DNA of 64,000 nt, from assembly GCA_958298945.1 (NCBI GenBank), contig OY282606.1, forward strand, positions 94,681,696-94,745,695. Direction: 5' to 3'. The notes below the pieces were generated by a model. The model did no database searches and was not told where the DNA came from. It saw nothing but the letters and a program-made list of their open reading frames with translations. Position 1 is the stretch's first letter. The number at the start of each line of letters is the position of its first letter. Shown in pieces: positions 57,620-64,000 of this stretch. The position numbers were made by a program, and so were the translations under genes. This DNA is from Atherix ibis (taxonomy: Eukaryota; Arthropoda; Insecta; Diptera; Athericidae).

Positions 57620-58645
57620 CCAGGTGTATAAGCTTAAATACGCTGTTTGGCCATATATGGCGTGACTGAGTATATTAAGTTACCATACTTTTTTTTATGA
57701 GTTTGACATCTGTCAACATTAATCAGTACACATTGTCAGCAATTTCGTATAACAACATAAACTTTTCCTTTGGTAATCATGTCTAGTTTTGTGCCCTCTG
57801 CTTTTCTGCTTCAATTTGAAGAAATCGGCTGCCGAATCGCATCGAATACTTATGGCCTATGGTGACAGTGCTTTATCGGAAACAACGTGCCGAGATTCGT
57901 TTTGTCGGTTCAAATATGGCAATTTTGACATGTGGGACAAGAAGTGTGAAAATCGGCCTAGGAAGGTTGAGGACCATCAATTGCAGGCTCTTTTGGACGA
58001 AGACGATACCCAATCGCAAAAAATGCTCCAGGAGCAATTGGGTGTTAACCAGCCATTTCCATGCGTATGCGTGCCATGGGGAAGATTGAAAAGATCGGAA
58101 AATAGGTGCCGCATGAATTGAACGATAAGCATATTGAGTGACGCCAAAACACATGCGAAATCTTGCTCGCCAGACAAAAAAGAAAGTCGTTCCTGCATCG
58201 GATTGTGACAGGCGATGAAAAGTGAATATATTTCGAGAATTCTAAACGCCAGAAATCGTGGGTTGATCCCGGCCAACCGCCAACATCTTCACCAAGACCA
58301 AATCGCTTCGGACGGAAGACGATGCTGGGCGTTTGGTGGGATCAGCAGGGTTTCGTCTACTATGATATGTTGAAACCTGGTGAGACTGTCAATGCCAACC
58401 GCTACCACCAACAACTGATCAAATTGTACCATGCTCTGCGTGAAAAAAGGACGGATTATCAACAAAGACATGACAAGCTGATTTTCCTCCACGACAACGC
58501 AGCATCGCACACGTCAAAAATGGTTCGAAACTACTTGCAGACACTCAACTGGGAGGTGCTACCCCACTCCGCTTATTCACCAGACCTGGCCCCTTCCCAC
58601 TACCACCTATTTTCATCGATGGGCCATTTAAGCTTATACACCTGG
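57620..58645 (+). mobile_element. Group E mauritiana-like mariner, 3'-deleted
   Basis: A 1026-bp element with a perfect 20-bp terminal repeat CCAGGTGTATAAGCTTAAAT at both ends and TA at 57618-57619 and 58646-58647. It is shorter than the usual 1.28 kb because the transposase carboxy end and 3' untranslated part are deleted: coding sequence at GHL runs straight into the right terminal repeat. The CCAGGTGTA terminus and the MSSFVPS start match the mauritiana subfamily that includes Mos1. Confidence 0.92.
57779..58640 (+). pseudogene. Mauritiana-type mariner transposase, inactive
   Basis: ATG at 57779 (MSSFVPS) is followed by a small deletion/frameshift, then LKKSAAESHRILMAYGDSAL and the helix-turn-helix LLDEDDTQSQKMLQEQLGVN. 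A frameshift follows near 58050, then RIVTGDEK with a TGA where tryptophan is usual, and WVDPGQP. An open frame from 58322 reads MLGVWWDQQGFVYYDMLKPG, FLHDNAASHT and YSPDLAPSHYHLF. The third catalytic aspartate is replaced by histidine. The last 50 or so residues are deleted. The protein would be catalytically dead even if its frame were intact. Confidence 0.92.
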
Positions 58646-58647
58646 TA

Positions 58648-59149
58648 GGCTTGTACCGCAAAAATAACAAAAGGTACTATTCAAATAGCCAATTATACAG
58701 GACGGCGGCACTAACCCCGCTTTTGTAGAATACAATCTGGAAATCATGTAAGAAATATCTAACAATAATTAATAAAAAAAATTAGGGCAATTTACTCCAA
58801 TCTGCAGTACCGCAACGGATACGTATAATCCTTCACCATTGATGATTGTTGACGAAGCTCGTAGATAAATTCTGTTGAAGCTCGTAGACCAAACTTTCAC
58901 TACGAGTAGGACAGGTAAAGCGCAGCACCACTATTCAAATTGCCTTTTGACTTATAATAGCTGTGGCTATAAATTTTATTGTTAATTAGTTGTAAGGCTA
59001 GGTTAAGTATGTAAATATTGATATATAGGTGTAACTTAGATATAAGAAAATAAAAATAAGTAAAATAAAGACAAAGAACATAAGCAATATAGTAGAATAA
59101 ATAATAAGAAATTTGAATTTGATCATTTGTGGCATACTGGGCTCTTCTG
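58648..59149. other. Non-coding spacer
   Basis: A short duplication (gaagctcgtaga, near 58852 and 58879) is seen. Otherwise nothing recognised. Confidence 0.4.
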
Positions 59150-59335
59150 GAAATTCAAGAGCTTTCTTTATTTAACATATTAAATGCATATCTTTCCCAA
59201 CCTCATTTCCAAGTAGCAGTTAATAGGAAAATATATCCTGTTTTAAATGGATCCGTGTTCTCAATTTACATTATATTTGTACTCATGATATACCATCTGA
59301 TTCTACGACTATTGTTGTCACATAGCTTCTAATAA
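59150..59335 (+). pseudogene. Jockey-type LINE, short fragment
   Basis: The plus strand reads FNILNAYLSQPHFQVAVNRK and then, after a frame change, CTHDIPSDSTTIVVT, matching the region around the palm of Jockey-clade reverse transcriptase (compare IYTHDIPSNPNTII at 24.9 kb). The V-P-Q-G-S block is largely deleted. Confidence 0.6.
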
Positions 59336-59454
59336 TTCACAATTCCATATTCAAAGACTCCACAAAAATATAGCTTCAATCTTATATATTTTTCGGATCC
59401 TTTCAAAACTATTGTTTTGTAGGAGGATCCTTTGAAAAAATTTGGCCATTTACA

Positions 59455-59640
59455 AGAGGATGGATGATTCCGGAGCCTATTTAACGATGAGATCCTGTGA
59501 AGATTCTGCCCGGAAAGTCTACATTGGCTACATTTATGATCCCAGAGGACGAGGTAGGACGCGCCAGAATATCGCAAAACATGCTGGAAGACCGTGGTAA
59601 AAGACTGTAAATTCGATTGAGTCAGCAGGCTTTGACCAGA
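59455..59640 (+). pseudogene. LINE-like tail remnant
   Basis: The plus strand reads KVYIGYIYDPRGRGRTRQNI and then WKTVVKDCKFD in another frame, resembling the G-R-G-R-P-R-x-R-W tail of some non-LTR elements, as at 44.1 kb. Short and frameshifted. Confidence 0.4.
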
Positions 59641-59879
59641 CTTGCGATTATATGATTGTGATGATATTCTTAATCTTTAAGCACGGTGACAGTAAAATAA
59701 TAGAAAGGTGCTCACATTACTTTCATTCTTTGCTGAACGCCATCTACCACTTTATAGGTGAATGGTTACATGATTAAGAACATTAGTTAGAGAATTTCGT
59801 CTAGACTAGAGATTATCCTAGAACATAGATACGAGACCAAAATTGCGTACCCACATACTACTGCGTTATCCATGTTATA

Positions 59880-60613
59880 TTGGGTTGCTCGGAAAGTAAT
59901 TTCGTTTTTTTAAATAAAAATTAAAGACGATTTTCTTATAGTGAATTAATATTTTATTCTGGCCTTTTTTCTTTAAGTGAATCATTCAATTCGTCCAACT
60001 GAATTGATTGTTGTGTTGCTCGGCAGAAGCTCAAAATAAACGATTCCTTTGAAATCCCACCAAACAGATAGCATAACCTTTTTTTGATGAATATTGGCTT
60101 TCGAAGTGCTTTGATCCCTACTTCAGGTTCTTTTGCGCTTAACATTGTTGTAGACAATCCATCGTATTCGATCAATTCGTATTCGATCAATTTAATCTCT
60201 CAGCAATGTCACGATTTTGTCTTCATCAGTGTCAACTGGCCTTTCAGAACGTGGTGAATCTTCGAGATCAAAATTGCCGGATTGAAATTTTGCAAACCAG
60301 TTTTGGCACTGGCGCTCACTTAGCACATCGGATAATTTGCTTGAACAGTATTTTCTTGCTTGAACAGTATTTTCATCTTTTATATAGTAAAAAAATAAAA
60401 TATGCCGAAAATGCTGTTTTTCACTTTCCATATTAAAAGGGTATTAACCAAAAACTACTGTGCAGAATCAATCGAATTTTTTCAGAAGCAAGCCTTGCTA
60501 TGTCAGCTGTCAAAATACATATGATTACGCGGGTTAAGTCTGAAGTTGATTGTGAAAAAATCCAATTAAATCCTCTGTTGGGAAAAAGCAAAATTACTTT
60601 CCGAACAACCCAA
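59880..60613 (-). mobile_element. Group C mariner, shorter internally deleted copy
   Basis: Terminal repeats TTGGGTTGCTCGGAAAGTAA (left) and TTGGGTTGTTCGGAAAGTAA (inward from the right), with TA at 59878-59879 and 60614-60615. Length 734 bp. The minus-strand transposase starts at 60431 (MESEKQHFRHILFFYYIKDE), reads KLSDVLSERQCQNWFAKFQS and GNFDLEDSPRSERPVDTDED, then jumps at about 60190 past the helix-turn-helix and linker to YDGLSTTMLSAKE. It ends LNDSLKEKRPE at the same point as the other copies. It therefore carries a second deletion besides the shared one. Confidence 0.9.
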
Positions 60614-60615
60614 TA

Positions 60616-62999
60616 ATTTAATAAAAAGAGGTCTGTCATTTTTGACTTATACATCATATAAGGTAAAATTTATTTAGCTCAAAGGATGATGTAGCAATTG
60701 ACTTTAGTTCCTGATTTTCGAACAAATTTTCTTTAGCGAAAACGCGCTCATTTCTCTTTTAATGGATATGTCAAAAATAGCCAAAATTAATTCAAAAAGC
60801 CAATAAATTATTACGAAAAAAAATCACTGTTAAATAAAAAAAACTTCATTGGAAAAAATTATTCAATCACAGAAAAATTAATATTCGATTGAAATTTAAA
60901 AAATTAAAAAAAGTACAAAAATTACAACAACAAAAAATTGCGAAATTCTTAATACTTGAAGCCCAAAATTCGCTTTGAAGCAAAATCCATTTTTCTCAAC
61001 TAATTTACATTTTGACCGTATTTAGGAAAATCCAATTAAATGTTGAAAATATCTTCAATGAATTATTAAAAGAAAATTCTAATTTATATATGGTTGAAAG
61101 GGGATGAGGGGACGAAAACCATATTAAAAAGAGAATTACGACTGAGAAAGTTAACTTTTCAGCAAAAATATTTCAATTAATTCCAATTAAAAAAGTATCC
61201 TCATTCCAGTTTGTTTAAATCCCATTCAACATAATTTTCTGAATTTTATACATTCCACTGCATGAAAATTAAACATTCTTTGAATATTCTCAGATTTCAT
61301 TCTTTTTTGTGGTATTATGAGTATTTAGAAAACTTAATGAATATCAAGATAAAATATGAAGAGACAAAAAAAAATATGCAAACAACACGGCTAACGTACA
61401 ATATATATATTTAATTCCTTGCACCATCGTGATTCGTATCCAGGCACAATTTCCATCGTATTAACGAGCTTCCTCGTCGTCATATGGTCGCTTTCAAAAT
61501 TACTTCCGAACCATATGAATATTCGTATTTAAGTTAAACCATAGAATCCTTACTTTAATCATTATCATTCTGTTCGTACTATCAGACTGTGAAGTCTACC
61601 ATCGTATGGCATAGATCCAGAAATCCAGTCTCCTCCTAACATCATCATCTTAAGAGTATATTAAGTATGATATTTAACATAGCTTTTCCGGGATTTTTCA
61701 AAAGCTTTATGATCTCAATATACAACATAAACGTACTGAACCTTGGCATGCAAAGAAAATTATATTCACTTTCCTTATTTGCCTATTCCTAACACACATG
61801 CCTAGATGTATGTGTGTGTGTGCTCATGTTTATTACTTATTATGTTTGAAATTATATACATATTTTACATACATTTCTACATATACGTTAGTATCTGAAG
61901 CCATGGAAAGAAAACCCAAATTAAAAGCGCGTTATCGCTTTAGAGAAGAACCATCGAAAGCCACCAAAAGCTAGAAGAACCATTATTTGCGAGTATGAAC
62001 AAATCGAATTAAATTACAAAAGATGTAAAAATAAAATTCTTTAGAAAATGAAAACCTTTAAAGTTTTGCATACATCCGAAAAGAGAAAAAATGTGTACGT
62101 GCACATCGATTTGATAGAAATCACAGGCACCACGATACATTACCCGAAAAGGTCTTATAATACAAGAGGACTTTCCTCGGAAGATTCTCGAAGGTAGTCA
62201 AATTCAATATTGATTTCCAAACCAGAATATTTGTGCTCCGTTGAAGTATCACGTATTCAGATTTCGTCTACTCCCAGCAGAATATGTGGTACATGCCGAT
62301 ATGAATACCAACAATACGAACATACGAAATTGTTGATAATCGAATAGGATATATTTCTAGCTTGTGTGTAGAAATGCACATGTTTGATGAGTGTGAATAT
62401 TTTCTTTTCATTTTGAAGGATTGGCAATTGTTCAACATGAAATTGTTAAATGTTAAGCACGCCAAACACGCAGTCAAACAAACGCATCAAGTCTGACTTA
62501 AATTAAACACAACAAATGGGAATACTATTTCGACAAATGTCCTTTTGCCAGTCACTGCTTCCGCCAAAGATCGATCCTTCTATCCATAGTTTATTTTGAA
62601 AATATAACAAATTGCTTATGGCATTGTAATTGCAATATTTACCTCTCGTCCTGGAAAATGATGACATTTTCTGAGCTGTTCAAAGTCTATCTTGGGAATT
62701 CGATTACAATCGCATAAACAAAATACAATATAACATCGTACTTACTGGTAAATAAGAAGCTGTACAATATGGAAACTATCAATTTTCCTCTTATTGCAGA
62801 ATGACGGATAGCAACAGAATTGAAACTACTATTTATAGTATAATTATTCGAACAGCGATGGCAAGGATATCCAGTTTTATTAGTATTCCATGGTTACTGA
62901 TGAAAATGGAACTACCAACAACAGCTGAAACCGCAACCGGAAAATTCGTTGTTGTTGCAAGGTGAAAACTAACAACAACGATAGTTGGTTAAGTCGAAG
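60616..62999. other. Non-coding DNA
   Basis: AT-rich to about 61400, then less so, with a TG microsatellite at about 61809-61823. Small open frames are discussed under 62048-62197. No mobile-element protein is recognised. Confidence 0.4.
62048..62197 (+). other. Weak 49-codon open frame
   Basis: ATG at 62048 follows an acceptor-like attctttag and reads MKTFKVLHTSEKRKNVYVHI, then IHYPKRSYNTRGLSSEDSRR to TAG, with a possible GAAG/GTAGTC donor at the end. The composition is less biased than chance frames nearby. No family is recognised. Confidence 0.2.
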
Positions 63000-63570
63000 A
63001 ACTCTTATTGAGAGTAATAAAATTAAAGAAAATGTCACTTTTCGATACATTGCAAATGTTCAACGTCATAAGTATAACTGGAAAATTGGGACTACCGATG
63101 TGCAATAAATTTTTTTGTTAAACTTGGTGAATCCCCGATTTTGATTTGCGAAAAATTCCAACGAGCTTGTGGGGAACATTCATTATCGAAGGTATACGTT
63201 TTTTGGGGTCTTAAAAAGCATTTTCGGGGGCTGACAAACAGTGAAATACGAACTTGCTATTGATAAACGAAAACTTATGAATGGGTGAGAGCTCTGCCAT
63301 CGATTAACATTTAAGGTGATGAGTGAGTGCTTGAATAGCTCAAAAAAGTATTATTTGTATCAGATCGAAGATTGCAGATATTTGAATGATCCACTATAAT
63401 GTAAACGAGTTTTTATTTATCATAATTAGATTCCATGGTTTGAGGGTCATCTTATTCACCTGATATCAGTCCTTTTGAGTTCTCCAAGATCAAGAAATAA
63501 TTTAAACAACGTCATCTTGGTACTGTCGATAACAACTAAAGGACTATAGCCAAAGAGAATAATACTTTTT
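63000..63570 (+). pseudogene. Group B mariner remnant
   Basis: Plus-strand amino end QCAINFFVKLGESPILICEK near 63100-63170, helix-turn-helix debris with RALPSINI at about 63290-63340, then PDISPFEFSKIKK and RHLGTVDNN near 63460-63530 (the S-P-D-L-x-P-x-D-F-x-L-F block and the G-T-V-D-N-I block). The third catalytic aspartate position reads glutamate in this decayed copy. The remnant ends directly against a group C mariner. Confidence 0.68.
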
Positions 63571-63574
63571 AATT

Positions 63575-64000
63575 TCCTCTTTTCCCAACAGAGGACTCAA
63601 TTATATTTTTTGACAACCAACTTTACACTTAAGCCGTATAGTCATATGTATTTTGACAGCTGATATAGCAAGACTTGCTTGTGAAAAATTCTATTGATTC
63701 TGCACAATAGTTTTTGGTTAATACCCTTTTAAATATGAAAAGTGGAACATAGCATTTTCAGCATATTTTACTTTTTTACTATAGAAAAGATAAAAATCCG
63801 ATGTGTATGGAAAAGTTGTGTTAAGTGAAACTTGTTTGCAAAATTTCGATCCGGTAATTTTGATCTCGAAGATTCACCACGTTCTGGAAGGCCAGTTGAA
63901 GTTGATGAAGACATAATAAAGGCATTAATTGATGCAAACCGGCGAATAACAACTCGTGAGATCGCTGAGCGATTAAATTTATCGAATACGACTGTTCATG
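63575..64000 (+). mobile_element. Group C mariner, cut by window end
   Basis: Starts in a truncated left terminal repeat (TAATTTCC...CCCAACAGAGGACTC) and runs through the leader (ttgacagctgatatagcaag). The transposase start is near 63735. The reading frame is broken at first, then gives NFDLEDSPRSGRPVEVDED and IKALIDANRRITTREIAERL, a helix-turn-helix better preserved than in the other copies. It continues beyond the window, so it is not known whether it has the shared deletion. Confidence 0.85.

Noticed and set aside
62753..62767. Good minus-strand acceptor (tttccatattgtacag) with GTAAGT 14 nt further on
   Set aside because: A 14-nt exon is not supportable from sequence alone, and no recursive splice site is formed.

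Overview
The window looks like euchromatic, strongly AT-rich, non-coding DNA of an insect, most likely a higher fly. This rests on the mix of Tc1/mariner, Jockey-clade and gypsy-like elements and the short AT/TG-rich microsatellites. The species cannot be named from sequence alone. There is no complete host gene, no rRNA or tRNA, no CRISPR array and nothing bacterial. Nearly all recognisable coding sequence is decayed transposable-element DNA.

At least seven IS630-Tc1-mariner lineages are present. Group A (3778-5040) is nearly intact. Group G lies at 7234-8440. Group B is the commonest: about twelve remnants at 0.65, 13.8-14.7, 16.4, 21.3, 23.9, 25.6, 31.4, 33.5, 39.9, 44.3 and 63 kb. Group C is a family of internally deleted copies at 20.2, 42.8, 59.9 and 63.6 kb. 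Group D (QDGA-C-HT type) is at 10.9, 16.9 and 40.5 kb. Group F is at 51-53 kb. Group E, mauritiana-like, is at 57.6-58.6 kb. Jockey-type LINE fragments lie at 17.6, 24.2, 35.4, 55.4 and 59.2 kb, other LINE pieces at 44.1, 48.9, 50.4, 56.8 and 59.5 kb, a solo gypsy-like LTR at 49.7-50.0 kb, and a 233-bp TA-flanked MITE at 35.66-35.89 kb. Several are nested or locally duplicated.

Three arrays of one 13-bp minisatellite (5.2-5.7, 8.7-8.9 and 27.5-28.8 kb) are dispersed over 23 kb. The third is the longest, lies in the opposite orientation, and ends next to a 25/23-nt hairpin.

The best host-gene signals are on the minus strand. A 255-nt exon candidate (19344-19598) is open throughout, has splice-site consensus at both ends, phase 1-1, four cysteines and three N-glycosylation sequons. 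A 39-nt in-frame microexon candidate (15511-15549) has a strong acceptor and a GTAAGT donor, and a weaker 56-nt exon candidate lies at 42635-42690. Together they suggest that much of the window is large introns of one or more minus-strand genes, perhaps encoding a cell-surface protein. I could not identify the gene.
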